From assembly GCF_000327385.1 (NCBI RefSeq), contig NW_008710115.1, positions 499,377-563,376 on the forward strand: a DNA stretch of 64,000 nucleotides. The letters are read 5' to 3'. The stretch comes from Lottia gigantea (Eukaryota; Mollusca; Gastropoda; Lottiidae). Within the stretch, counting starts at the first letter, position 1, and the number at the start of each line of letters is the position of its first letter. The notes under the pieces were generated by a model. The model was not told the origin of the DNA. It did not search any database and saw only the letters and a list, made by a program, of their open reading frames with translations. A program made the position numbers and the translations under genes. Of the stretch, positions 11,990-23,673 are shown one piece after another.

Positions 11990-13778
11990 ATGGGAATGTT
12001 TATCAGTAAAGCTATGGATGAAAACATGAAAAAGCAACAGGAATTCATGATGCAAAATCAAATAGTAATGGTAAGCTGCGGGTTCAATCAACCATATCCG
12101 TCGACTGTATCCTCCTGCATTATATTATTATGCCTATCGAATACAACTACTAGTTTTAAATAAATATTACAATATACTAGGTCTATGTCCTTTCGGAGTA
12201 TTTAAAGCCATTCCGTACCACAATAAACGGATATATAAGATTATCCAGATCTCATTACTAATAATCTGGGTACGGGTATATACTTACTTATCAATATCAC
12301 AGGATACCAGGCCTATAAAGCATTGTCAAGTAGGCCTATCAATACAAAATCATTGAACCAAAACGAATTCCTTTGTAAAGTTTCCTTAAAGGGACAGATG
12401 TGCCATTTTGCGGGTTAAGTGTAAATAGTCTTCAGAAGTACTAACAATGTACGAAAATCACATAATTTCTCCATAAATATCTTATTATAGAAATAACTAG
12501 AAATTTCAGGAGTTCCTATTCTATAGATGTCTTTTCTATTTAAGTGTCTCAAAAACTTTCAAGCGCTGATAATTCTGGACACACATGGCTTTAAAGGTTC
12601 AAATTTCCACATCTCAGCTAAAACAATTCCAGTTTCTGAGACCAAGGTTTGATTGGTCAAAAAAATGGAGCATCTATCCCTGTAAACATTTTTAATAGAC
12701 TTAAAGTTTCAAGGGAGTGATAATTTTGGCTTCATATAGTTTAAATAGGGGAATTTTTAACTAGCTGATGCATTTGTATAGCCATGGAAACCTATGACAA
12801 GGGACATGATGTAGCCACAATTTTTTTTTTTTATATATATATAGCTTGAGCGACAAATTCAAATGCAGAATCAAATGAGAGAGAGACAAATGGCTATGCA
12901 GATTGCAAGGAGTAGGGATATGATTTTATGGTATGGTTCGTTTTATGTTTTTGCTGCCTTGGGATCCATAGCAGGGTTGGTATAATTATGATTTTCTGTT
13001 ATAAGAAAAAAATTGTGTCATAGATAGGCAAAGCTAAATATGTAGAATACTATAGTAATAAATGCTAAAGATGAAAACTAAGCTCTGTCAGCTTAAGAAG
13101 GTAAAATAAATGTAATTGAAGTGTTCAATGTATTTCTCAAAATGGAAATACTGGATTTTTTATTTCAGATACCGCAAGAAGGGTAACCCTGCATTTATAG
13201 CTCCTTTAATACCATTGACTTTATTATTAGCCTATCAATATGATATGGCACATGGCAGTAAAATGATCAGAATTAGAGGTAAACGTATTCTCATTCATTT
13301 AACAACTTTCATTTGTGCTATGGTCCTAAAAACCCAGTTGGCTATATTTTTTGTTAATCATGAATACGTATAGCTTCAGAAAACTGTACTTAGTAATTCT
13401 TTGTGATAAAAATGCCTAATAACTGGTGAGTGGTCTTGCTTCTCTACCTTACTTTACTGCCAATTAACAACAGATTTGATTTGGAAAGGGAAATAACTCA
13501 TTGAACGTACCATATTCATAGGCGTTCCTACCCACAAAATATAAATGTTTTACATCAAAAGACTAATGGAACTTGTAACCTCTTACAAGAAATAGAGTGA
13601 GCTTGAATAACAAAATATTTTTTTTTTTTTTTTAGCTGAAGCTGACCGAGTCTTAGATCTAGAGTCTGAAGTAATAGAAATGCCTCATGGCTTGCCAACC
13701 TTTTCTCAAATTGAAGCTGGTAGATTAAAACAGAAAACTGAAGAAAGACTAGGTCAATCTCATGATATTTTCTTATAA
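11990..13778 (+). CDS. PLGRKT: Plasminogen receptor (KT) homologue, DUF2368 family
   Basis: A small two-helix membrane protein. In mammals it is a plasma-membrane and mitochondrial protein that presents a C-terminal lysine to plasminogen. Exons 11990-12070, 12845-12975, 13169-13278 and 13636-13778 give 154 residues with agreeing phases; the human protein is 147. The start MGMFISKAMDENMKKQQEFM matches the human MGFIFSKSMNESMK start. The diagnostic block NQMRERQMAMQIA follows, then membrane segments WYGSFYVFAALGSIAG and FIAPLIPLTLLLAYQYD with a short basic loop YRKKGNP between. The C-terminal part is charged and helical. The protein ends in HDIFL, not lysine, so the feature that names the mammalian receptor is absent. 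The donor of exon 2 was placed at 12976 because only that keeps the frame into YRKKG. Confidence 0.93.
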
Positions 13779-14589
13779 TCAAAAGATAATTTTTGAAATG
13801 TTCGTCATATTTAAGGTAATATCGAAAAATTTGCAATCTGGAATTATTGCAATTTAAAAGCATTTGATTCTAAGAAAAATCATCAGTTTTGGCAAACCTT
13901 CATGACCTTTGAAGAAATTAGTTGACATCACTAGTAATTTGGTTTTTGGTCCTTCATGAAAATTAAATGAATTGAAGTGCAATTATATTTCTAAAGCTTA
14001 ATTTTTGACAGTCTGAAATAAAACCAAAATCTCAGGGATGTACTGTAATTTAAAAGTGATGCCTTTGAACCAATTCATTTACAAAACTTAAAATATCCCT
14101 TTTCTTCCACTTATTGATAGATATTTACATACATGGTTTTTTTCACGCAAATATATATAAATGTGTAGAGTTATAGATCTATTGTTATTTATTAAGTAAT
14201 TTTTCTATCTATTTGCTTTGTTTTAATTTTGTACTCTGTTGAATTTTATTTTGTTATTGTAATAGTTTCATAAACAATTTATAACATTCTGTGTTTAATA
14301 TATTTGCATCAGGCACAGTATGGTATGATAACCTTGGGGTTTATAGTTGATCTCTGCATAAGTTGAGATACTACCTTACATTATTTAAGCCTGGTAGAAC
14401 CATCTACAAAAATGAATAATAATTTTTGTTAGTCAATCAAACCCTTACAATTTGGTCCAGATCTAAAAAAAAACCTGCTAAAGTTGGCTTCATTTCTATT
14501 TAAATTGTATAACTCATGATCCAAAATAGTTATAAAATATATAGAATACATAAAAAAAAAACAGTATCCTTTTTTCATAAAACAAAATA
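13779..14589. other. PLGRKT 3' region, no further gene seen
   Basis: AT-rich sequence after the PLGRKT stop. A GAAATAAAACC motif near 14016 is a plausible polyadenylation signal. The minus-strand gene to the right converges on this interval, so it should also hold that gene's 3' end. Confidence 0.45.
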
Positions 14590-15288
14590 TTTTCACTGTT
14601 AGAATGGTGCTCAATACAGCAATCATGGAATTGTGTAGAAAGGCAGTCAGAAATAGGCCAGTTGTCTGAAGATTGCACAGCGTGAAACTCTGAGTAACAA
14701 CATGTCTCAGGTTATGTTTTAATATTACAGAATAAACATTCAAATCTAAAGTCAAGACTGGTATCAAGAAAACAGGTTTTCACTTTTATGAAGAATGGTG
14801 TGATGGTGATTAATGTCTATCTGTTGATTTTTCTCTATATTACATCTGGATGTCTGACAAATATTTTGGAATGCTATTAATTTAGTTGATGACCAGACAG
14901 AAATATTGATTGGATGAATATCATGTAAATATATAAACATCATTAATATATCTTGATCAGTATCACATCTAGCCTAAAATATAACAATTTATGTAAATCT
15001 ATAAGACTGACTTTCACCATGTGAAAATATTAATTTTTTAATGTTTATGACAGCTAACTATTAAAGACACCTGAATTTTACAGCTTGTAATAATATTATA
15101 GGGATAAAATTTAAAAGGATGGAGAGATCTTGTACAAAGTACCGGTAAATGCAAATCCAATGCCATGGTTTCAGGCTTCCCCAATGCATGACCTAACGTA
15201 AAACTTAGAGTATTATTTTCTATAGAAATAAAGGAATCCGAGAAATGTTCTAATAAATTTAAACCAATGAGCAGTGAAAGTGGGTGTA
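14590..15288 (-). other. Coding-like minus-strand stretches, possible further exons
   Basis: Two open stretches look like protein but were not joined with certainty. One reads from 15288 downward as HPLSLLIGLNLLEHFSDSF and stays open to about 15143. The other starts after a CAG at 14758 with VLTLDLNVYSVILKHNL, and continues through NLQTTGLFLTAFLHNSM. Both are leucine-rich and helical, like the exons upstream. The gap between 15319 and 15288 is too short for a normal intron, so at least one boundary is wrong. They may be the 3' exons of the unrecognised gene at 15319-19834. Confidence 0.3.
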
Positions 15289-15318
15289 CTAATATGTCTC
15301 AAAACATGCAATACTGAC

Positions 15319-18300
15319 CATATGAAATATCTGGTTAGACAGCAGAAAACCAGAGTCTGATTGTAATAACAATATGAATAGGAGATGTTTAGTTAAAGGT
15401 AGTAATTCTTCTATTGAAACAATACCATATACCCCATATTCTATATCACTCTCTCTTAAACTCTTTTTCTTTAATATACACTTCATATTCTCTATGCATT
15501 CTACAACTCTTCTCTAAAATAGAACATGAAAGGGACATGATATGATCAGATTTGAAAGTAACAATGACGACTCATCTTTTCTTGATACTCGGCCATGTAA
15601 AGGAAAGACATACAGAAGAAAGAAAGAACAAGAAAGTGAATTTTCTAGTTTAAAATATATATGAAGACTATTTACATATATTCAAGATCCAAATCAACCC
15701 CTGAAAATGACAAACCATGGCTTTTAAGTTGGTTAAATATTTGGTTAAATATTTGCTTGTATATTAATTGCTTTATTAATTCTTATTTAATATAAATTCA
15801 CAATATTGATAATAGCTAAGGAAGCATTGTCAGTATGTCACAGCACACAAAGATATAGGTGGTTTCAATAACATGAGTAATAAGCTCCTTATGAACATTG
15901 ACCGGTCAAAAAGTCATTTGAGTAATTGTAAAATCAAAATGTTTCAAGGACTTGAAGATATATACCATCATTAATTAAAATCCAAATGAGACTTGAAAAT
16001 GTAAAAGTCAAACTCATTCAAGAACTATTATACACATAGCATGTGTCTTAATTAAGATCCAAATATTAAATTTAACCAACCTTGAAATTGTCAGTATAAA
16101 TATTATGGAACCATAATAAATACTCTACTAAAATACCGTTGAACTGAAATAACAAAATCATGTTGATGTTATTACTATTTAGTTACTTGTGTCAAAAAAA
16201 CACAATAATTTAAAATTTTGATATTGCTCTACAATAATGTATGAGCACTATTAAAACAGTGAAAATATTTTGTTATTGTTAAAAAATTATATATATTACA
16301 AACAAGAAACCAAAACAAATCATGACAATGACAAATTGAATCAAGAATTCTCTCACCTTTTGTGAACTGTTGAAAATGTTCCAAATAATATTGTAATACC
16401 AATGTACATGTTGTGTCAGTAAAAGCATTAGATCTAATTTCGTAACATTGTTTTCACTGATAACCAATGATTTTATTTCATTGACAATAGTTTCTGTTTG
16501 CTGACACATACTAGACAAACAGATTGCTATATGAACAAAATGAAAATATTTTGTTATTATAAACATGATAATAAATAGTCATTTTTTATATCCTTTCAAC
16601 CTTTATTGAACTGTAGATGACATACAAATTTGTTTTTGCAATACTAGATAGATGTTCCCACTGAAAGTAGTGTATGAACACTCTCAATACAGTCATCTTA
16701 AAAAGAAAGCAGATTTAAAACAGTATGTAAAGATATTCAGGCTTAATTGACATTTATGAAAGAAACAAGATTTTATAATGTTAAAAATTGGTAACGAAGT
16801 GAAAGAAGTCATTTCTAAACATAACCAACCATGATTCCGCTTACTTTTTGAATCTTGATTCAGTAATAACTTGAGGTGTTGGAATTCCTTTGGATAAATA
16901 CAATAAGATACCAGCTAAAATATATATCATAAAATATATAATACAATTAGATTACAGTTTTCTCAATTTCACAAATAAATTTTTATATTTAAATAATTTT
17001 AAATAAGTAAAGCTTTCTCAATTTTAGTGGGATAGTTTTTTGTGTTTTCCCAAAGGATTGAAGTGGCCTATCAATAACCTGAAAGGTCCAAGGTTAGAAC
17101 CAGCCTAGGTCAGATTTCAATTCTGTTTTCCTCTTTACTGGTGCAGATCATAGAGATGAAGAAAGGGTATAATGTTTAAATGGGAAAAATAAGCCAGGGC
17201 TATGCATTAGAACCACGATGAAAAGATAAAGTTAATATCACTGTTCCGGCTTAATTTCCCTCATAGTACACTGCTTCTGGTTGCCAAATCAGGTGCAGAA
17301 AAGATGGATGTAAATTTTTACTTTATTTCTGATTCTCTCAAAACCTGTTTTTTTTACATGATCTTGACAAGCCTGTAAGTCGTAGTCAAATTGAAATGAA
17401 GTCATTTCTTTGTTAATAAGCTTTTCATAAACATTTTCTATCATAAGTTGATGGGACAGTTTGAAATGTTTACCTGTTTCTGTTGCTGTAAAAGGTGAAC
17501 AGATGATAAAAACGTAGTAGTAAATTGGAGAAATATAGGATTTTTTTCTGACTGTAACAATATAGTTTGAATAATTTCATATACAAACTTATATACCATA
17601 TAGTCTTCACTACAACTTCTCACCTAAAATAGTAAAGTTTATCAAATTTAAACTTATTTGAAATCTTATAATATACAAAACCATACTTAGTTTCATTAAA
17701 ACTTTGATTGTTTTGCCTCAACAATCTTTTAAGATAATTGTACAAGATATAGGCCTAATCCAAAACTTTAAAGCCCACTCATCTATATGTAAATGAATTA
17801 GATTTGTCATGTGATATATAGTAGACAGAAACATCTATCTATTTCCAGCCTCTGATAGCTATTTGGACAGATGTCAGCAGGGGTAGAGACAGAAAAAAAG
17901 GGACATTCCACACTTCCGCAGGTGCGGGGGTTTTAAACCTATTTAGATACCTCGGATCTGCAAATCTCTGGTATATCTGGAAAGATTAATAGTTTTGTAG
18001 TTCAGTCATGCCATCATTTTCTCCCTACACCATGTATGTCATGTCTCTGGTTCTATCAAAGGTTTTTTTGGAGCAACTGATCTAGCATCGGCCAATTAAA
18101 ACTGTGTGCGCAGCCAAAAATTCAAAGGTCACAGTCACGTGATACTAACAAAACAAATGTTAAGGTGATGCCCAACACTAATTTGCAATCATCTTAAAGG
18201 TAATTCAATATTATTTTAGAGAAAACGCATTTTTGGAGGTGTGGAAAATTCCCATTTAACAGGGTCTTTTTCTTCTGACTCTACTCCAGCTGACAACTGT

Positions 18301-19834
18301 CAAAATATCTATCAGAGGCTGGAATAGAGGCAGATGTTTTGGACTAGTGGTATAGGTGAATCGTTTCCAAAGAAGATTACTCAAAGACTGCTTTCATTCA
18401 AAGAATCAATAATGGAAACACATGACTGAGTGAGGGATCTTGAACTGCAAAATTATCTATCCTGGCAATTAAGTACATTGGAGGTAACAAAAGGGGTCTT
18501 AAGTCCAGTTTTTTAGTATATTTTGGGAATTGTAATTAAGGATAGTACCAAGTAAGTAGGAAGTATCAAGTCTTGCAGTATTGATGGTAATGGTAAACAT
18601 TGACTACATTCATTGATCAATACCAAAACATCCTTTTCCAGAAAACTTGGATCTAATTTCCATATCTTCATATATATTTCATATTGAATGAATTTCAGCT
18701 CTGAGAAATAAAATAAGAATATAAACATGCAGCTGTTATGATTATTTAGTCACATTTTGTAAGTAAAGAAAAAACAACTCTTATCTCATAGCTGTGATAT
18801 ATTTTATTTAAAATAATAAATCATGTCTCAAACAAGCTTTTCAAATCTCAAGTGGTGATATAATATATCTTTTGTTTGTAATACGAAGAGATGAATTTGC
18901 AATAAAATATTAATACTTTATACAAAATATCAAAATTATGACCAGCTCAGCTCTAAAAAAGCAGAATCATTTTCATTTCTAAGATCAGTTGATTATGAGT
19001 AAACTTATAAATCATGAAAGTGCAATATCTTCTCTTCCTGATTTAAACAATTGTATTATACAAGACAATCAAAAACAATTCCTTACCCTTGTCTTTATCA
19101 CAGATCTTGTTAATGATCAAATCAAATTGCTTGTCTTTAAACTTTGATGGTAAAGAAATAAGTACATCCAATAAACAACTGATGATAGGTAAAACATCTT
19201 TAATATGTAACAAATCAATAATAGCATCAACTATATTTATAATTGCTGTCAATTCATTTAAAAAATGTTGGGTAGGCCTACATTTTACTTCCTTACCAAT
19301 ACGCTGTGAAATGTCTTCATCTAACTAATATAAAAAGATAAAAATGTAATTAAAAGATGCAGTAAATAACCTGTTTTGTGACACTGGAATACTGAAGTAC
19401 GAGAGTGATAATGTAAATGTACATAGTTAAGCCTAGTATGTAGATCTAATGAAGTTTTATCGATGTTGAATGAAACTAGGAGATTTTGGGTATTTTATCG
19501 ATGAAGAAAAAAAAGAAATATTTTTAAGGCAAATATTTTAAAACCTGCATAGTAATTTAGTGAAAAATAATCGGCATTAAAAATATTTACCGATTGAAAG
19601 AGACAAACATGCAGTGAGGCATAAATTGGTGAATATTTGGATTTCGAGGTACGTATTAAAGAGAGATGATCGTTCACTTGTGACTTTGTTTACCTGTATG
19701 ATATTAGAAGAAAATGTAGTGGAAAAATCAAATCCTAACTGCATCAAGCAGAAACTATTTTCACTGGAAAAACTATCAATAAATGATTCTTTCTGTTTAA
19801 ATGTCTGTAAAACAATAATACTTTCAACAATCAT
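15319..19834 (-). CDS. Unrecognised helical protein, nine phase-consistent exons
   Basis: Read 5' to 3' on the minus strand, the exons are 19834-19694, 19324-19297, 19245-19087, 18700-18549, 17623-17474, 17372-17345, 16914-16845, 16510-16357 and 15513-15319. They total 1077 bases, an exact 359 codons, with acceptor AG and donor GT at every internal edge. The start MIVESIIVLQTFKQKESF is the first ATG in frame after a stop, but an acceptor just inside (TTTTACAG) leaves open that this is an internal exon. The sequence is almost all leucine/isoleucine-rich helix (IVDAIIDLLHIKDVLPIISC, DLMLLLTQHVHWYYNIIWN, SIEELLPLTKHLLFILLLQ), as in HEAT-type solenoid proteins; no catalytic motif, signal peptide or zinc site is seen. 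The donors at 18548 (GTACTA) and 17344 (GTTTTG) are weak. It is divergent from RNF11 and converges on PLGRKT. I cannot name a family. Confidence 0.6.
17050..17330 (+). mobile_element. tRNA-derived SINE
   Basis: The left end has tRNA-like control boxes: an A-box-like AGTGGCCTATCAATAACC and, about 35 bases on, a B-box-like GGTTAGAACCAGCC. A tRNA-unrelated body follows, ending TGGTTGCCAAATCAGGTGCA and then GAAAAG. The GGTGCAGAAAAG tail resembles the tails at about 6350 and 45240. It lies in the minus-strand gene's intron between exons 17372-17345 and 16914-16845. Confidence 0.55.
17822..18346. mobile_element. TA-flanked inverted-repeat DNA element, about 525 bp
   Basis: The two ends are long inverted repeats. 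The left contains CAGCCTCTGATAGCTATTTG and, a few bases on, GACAGATGTCAGC; the right contains the reverse complement of near-identical sequence (TATCAGAGGCTGGAATAGAG). Both ends meet a TA (17822-17823 and 18345-18346), suggesting a TA target duplication as in Tc1/mariner-like MITEs. A one-ended relative lies at 26433. No transposase frame is present. It is inside an intron of the minus-strand gene. Confidence 0.7.
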
Positions 19835-20219
19835 GTATTACAAGAATAATCCAAAAAGGTTGGCCATATATTATAAGCTAATAACAAGGATTTACAACTG
19901 AAATATACATTACGGGCACCCATAACTAATAACTCTCTTTGGTGTGATATTGATTCCCCCCTACCCTCTCCCTTCTTAATCCTAATCAATTTGAAGGTGT
20001 GACACTTTGAGAAATTATATCATCATATCAGTTGAAATGAATCTTGAATTCATTCCTCAGTAGCTGTAGCAGAAGAAACAAGTGGTTGCCTAGCAAGATA
20101 CGCCCACATTCCTCATACATTTTCAGTATATCAAGGGCAGTCACCTATCTGTGGCAAATCACACCAAAAATCTAATTTGTGCAAGATATTGTTGTGCAAG
20201 ACACATTATTTAATAAAAT
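19835..20219. other. Upstream of the minus-strand gene, nothing recognised
   Basis: A plus-strand frame at 19614-19901 is only the shadow of the minus-strand exon. The rest of the stretch shows no feature beyond AT-rich sequence; it may contain the promoter of the minus-strand gene. Confidence 0.4.
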
Positions 20220-21072
20220 TCTGACATAAACTGTCACCTCTATCGCCAACAAATTTTGATGAGTTTTTACTAAGTCATGGGCAATAACTCAAATTCTGTT
20301 GATCGAAAAATTGTCAAATTCAATCATACCAAATTTCATTTAAATCGGATGAAAACTGTACTCTCTATTGTGTTCACAAACAAATTTTGACGCATTTTTC
20401 ACAAATCAAGGGCAATAACTCACACACCGTTCACCGAAATATAGCCAACTCCAGACTTGACCAAGATCTCATCATTATAAATATTCACACCAAATTTCAT
20501 TTAAATTGGATGAAAACTGAAGTCTCTATTGTGTTCACAAACAAATTTTGACACGTTTTTCATAAGTCAAGGGCAATAACTCAAAAACTGTTCATCGAAA
20601 AATCGTGAATATCAAACTTGTCTAAGATCTTATCAATATAAATGATCACACCAAGACTTTAAATCAGATGAAAAATGTAGTCTCTATCGCGTTCACAAAC
20701 CAATTTTGACGCGTTTTGGCTAAATCAAGGGCAATAACTCAAAAAACGTTCATCGAAAAATCATAAATTTCGAACTTGTCCAAGATCTCATCAATATAAA
20801 TGATCACACCAAATTTCATTCAAATCAGATGAAAACTGTACTGTTGTCTCTAACGCGTTCACAAGCCAATTTTGGCGCATTTTGGCTAAGTCAAGGGCAA
20901 TAACCCAAAAACCGTTCATCAAAACACTGTGAATATCGAACTTGTCCAAGATCTCATCAATATAAATGATCACACTAAATTTCATTCAAATCAGATGAAA
21001 ACTGTAGTCTCTATCGCATTCACAAGCCAATTGTGGACAGACAGACCGACGGACATGGGTGACGACAATATG
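20220..21072 (+). repeat. Tandem array of about 160-bp units with a GACGGACATGGGTGACGAC end
   Basis: About five imperfect copies share the anchors CAAGGGCAATAACTCAAA, CATCGAAAAATC, CCAAGATCTCATCAATATAA and CAAATTTCATTCAAATCAGA. The anchor GGGCAATAAC recurs at about 20279, 20410, 20571, 20729 and 20894, so the spacing is about 131 for the first and 158-165 for the rest. The array ends in GACAGACAGACCGACGGACA followed by TGGGTGACGACAATATGC. The inverse of that end occurs at 33796, so this is one end of a dispersed element family. This kind of repeat is, as I remember it, common in molluscan genomes. Confidence 0.8.
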
Positions 21073-21889
21073 CATGTCTGCAAGATGATGCTTGCCTAAA
21101 AAAAGGAAAAGGGTCAAAGGGACGATATTCATTCATTATCAATAATAATATCATATTTAGGCTAAGATAATACCTTATATTCTGGCAATATACTTTGGGA
21201 TTTGATATTGTTTGTTTTCTGACTTTGAAGAACTGATTCAAATTCTCGCAATTTGTTAACAAATGACAAGGCAACTTTGAAAGTCATTACATGCATAGAT
21301 CAACGTCAGTTTTATGTGCAACTCTATCAACCAAAAATCGTTCATAACACTACTTTCGTTTTTCCCGCGGTTTTCTGCGATTGTATTATGTAAAATTCTG
21401 ATTCGTATAAATTTTTTTTTTTAAACTATCTGCGATACCATATTAAATGGGCAGTTTACATTCACAATAACACATGGATGCCATAACATATCAATATCTC
21501 TTGGAAATCGTAAGTTCGAAAACAAATATGCCTAGCTTCTTGAATAAAAAAAAATATTTATTGTATTCATACATGGGGACTATACATTTTTCTATACTCT
21601 TTGAATTTGTATTTGTGTTTATTGTCATTTAACAAATTTGTTTGATGAGTTTCATTTTTACAACCTTGTATCAAAACAGAATATTTTTACCGTGCTGAGA
21701 TTCTGTTTTTTCCAACATAATCCCCCATTGACGTCATTGTCTAGAGCGCCATAACAAAGCGGTGAGGAGGCCAATGTTTTGATTCAGTTTTGTTATTATT
21801 TGGACACGGAAATAGTTTGGAAATTATAATACCTATGCAAAACTGTCATTTTAAAAAGGCAGTCAGATAAAAGCCTGATCTGGGAAACG
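21073..21889. other. RNF11 upstream region
   Basis: AT-rich sequence leading into the RNF11 start. It holds the CRE-like palindrome listed separately and presumably the RNF11 promoter and 5' UTR. No other feature seen. Confidence 0.4.
21729..21736. promoter_or_regulatory. CRE palindrome TGACGTCA upstream of RNF11
   Basis: The full consensus cAMP-response element TGACGTCA lies 161 bases before the RNF11 start codon, in the interval where a promoter is expected. A chance 8-mer is possible in a window of this size, so its activity is only suggested by position. Confidence 0.45.
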
Positions 21890-23673
21890 ATGGGTAATTG
21901 TCTGAAGTCGCCAAATACAGACGACATTTCACTGTTGAGAGGAAGCGACAATGGACCCGAAGTTGTGGACCCGTCTGCTGTACATATTGGACCACCACCA
22001 CCTTATCAGGTTGACCTCATTTTATTTTCTACTTCGACTTAATAATGATGTTATAAAACAACATAGAGAAATCTGTATTTCATATTTTTTTGTAGATACA
22101 TCTCTACTGCATTTTATGTACCATTTTGTAGAAATGATCAACAAAATGACATAACTGTCATGACATAAGGCAGATGATTGTATTACAAGGACAATGAGAT
22201 CATGAGTGAAAAAGTCATACAAAGAAAACAAAGACTGAAAGAGGATTACCCTTTATGAACAGCTGATTCCCCGAACTTCATATTATAAGCTTGTTTTGCT
22301 GGTTACTAGACATATCAATCACTGTAGGGTTCAAGAACTCATTTTTATGCATCTAGTTTATTTCCACAAAACAACGATAATGAATAATGTTGCCAGATAT
22401 AGAACAATATTTAGACATTATATTTAGAAATTATTATTATAATGAGAATTAAATGTTTCTCACACACATGTTATATTTTGTATTTTATAAGCTTTCAGGA
22501 AGTTTTATAAAACTTTTTTATAAGTTCAAGTGTTAGACAGTGCAGCTGGCAAAAGTTCAGCCATTAAATTTAAAAATTAAAAAGTGTATTAATAGTGTTA
22601 AGTAAACAATTCTATTTGTTGGAATTAAGTGATATTTAAAAAAAAAAAAAATACTTCTAATCTATACTTTATTGACAAGCAAATACTTGCTATAGCAAAT
22701 ACAGAGAAAAAAACGTAGCCTGCATAATTAGATTTACATACATTCGAGTACAATACAGAAAAACATATAAACATAAGTAGTATAGCTTTCCTAATAGGAA
22801 AATAATACATGAAATATATACATGGTATACAATAAACGCAAATATGGTAAGACAAGCTGGAAAAGTAACACACGAACAATACAATACATTAAAAATAGCA
22901 TTTATGAGCATACCAAGTCTTTACCCTTCTAGGTACCATGGTTGAGCATTTTTTGATCCACAGTTTTCTTAATTGATCATAAAGACTCAAAAAGTCTTTT
23001 TAAAAAGTCAACTTATGACTTTTAACAGAAGGATTATTAAAAGATGTCTTGTTTATGAGGTTTGCTAAAAGGGTTTTTTTAATATGAACTATTTTATTGA
23101 TTTTAGGAGAGTGTTCCTATATATCATCCATCACCTAATGTTAGTAGACCAGCTAATCAATTGACTGAAGATGAACAAGTGAAAATAGCACAAAGGTTAG
23201 GCCTTATACACCATCTACCTACTGGAGTATTTGATGGTACAAGTAAAAAGGCAAAGGAGTAAGTAATATAGGCTTGAACTGATCCATAATTAAATCAGTA
23301 AAATTCTGATGGTCTGAAAAACTATTTTTTTTATTCGGTCTAACATGACTTTCAGTTGTACATGGCCATGGTGCCATTTAGTTCTGTTGAAGAATTTTAA
23401 GAATACCCAGTGGACATTGGTCCATATCAGAATAAAAGTAGAATTACCTTATCTTAAATGTGTTTAGCACAACTCTTATATGATATGTGTTTTTTTTTCA
23501 GGTGTTGTATTTGTATGGAAGAATTTCTATTAGGAGATATGTTAAGATTTTTACCTTGTATGCACACATATCATAAAGAATGTATAGATGACTGGTTAAT
23601 GAGATCCTTTATTTGTCCGTCGTGCTTGGAACCAGTAGACGCAGCGTTGTTAACTACTTATGAAACAAGTTGA
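21890..23673 (+). CDS. RNF11: RING finger protein 11, E3 ubiquitin ligase adaptor
   Basis: A membrane-anchored RING-H2 protein that works with HECT ligases (NEDD4/ITCH types) and endosomal sorting. Exons 21890-22009, 23107-23258 and 23502-23673 give 147 residues with agreeing phases; human RNF11 is 154. The start MGNCLKSPNTDDISLLRG carries the Gly2 myristoylation and Cys4 palmitoylation site. The PY motif PPPPYQ ends exon 1. Exon 2 carries the conserved block EDEQVKIAQRLGLIHHLPTG. The RING-H2 reads ECCICMEEF, PCMHTYHKECIDDWL, FICPSC, with the zinc ligands in C-C-C-H-H-C-C-C order. The end EPVDAALLTTYETS matches the human EPVDAALLSSYETN. This is a clear orthologue; only the linker between exon 1 and the PY motif is shortened. 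Confidence 0.97.

Noticed and set aside
19614-19901. 95-codon plus-strand frame
   Set aside because: It is antisense to the first exon of the minus-strand gene, whose splice phases are consistent; the plus frame has no support.
20220-21072. A CRISPR array
   Set aside because: The units are long and diverged with no short identical repeats and unique spacers, and the genome is animal.
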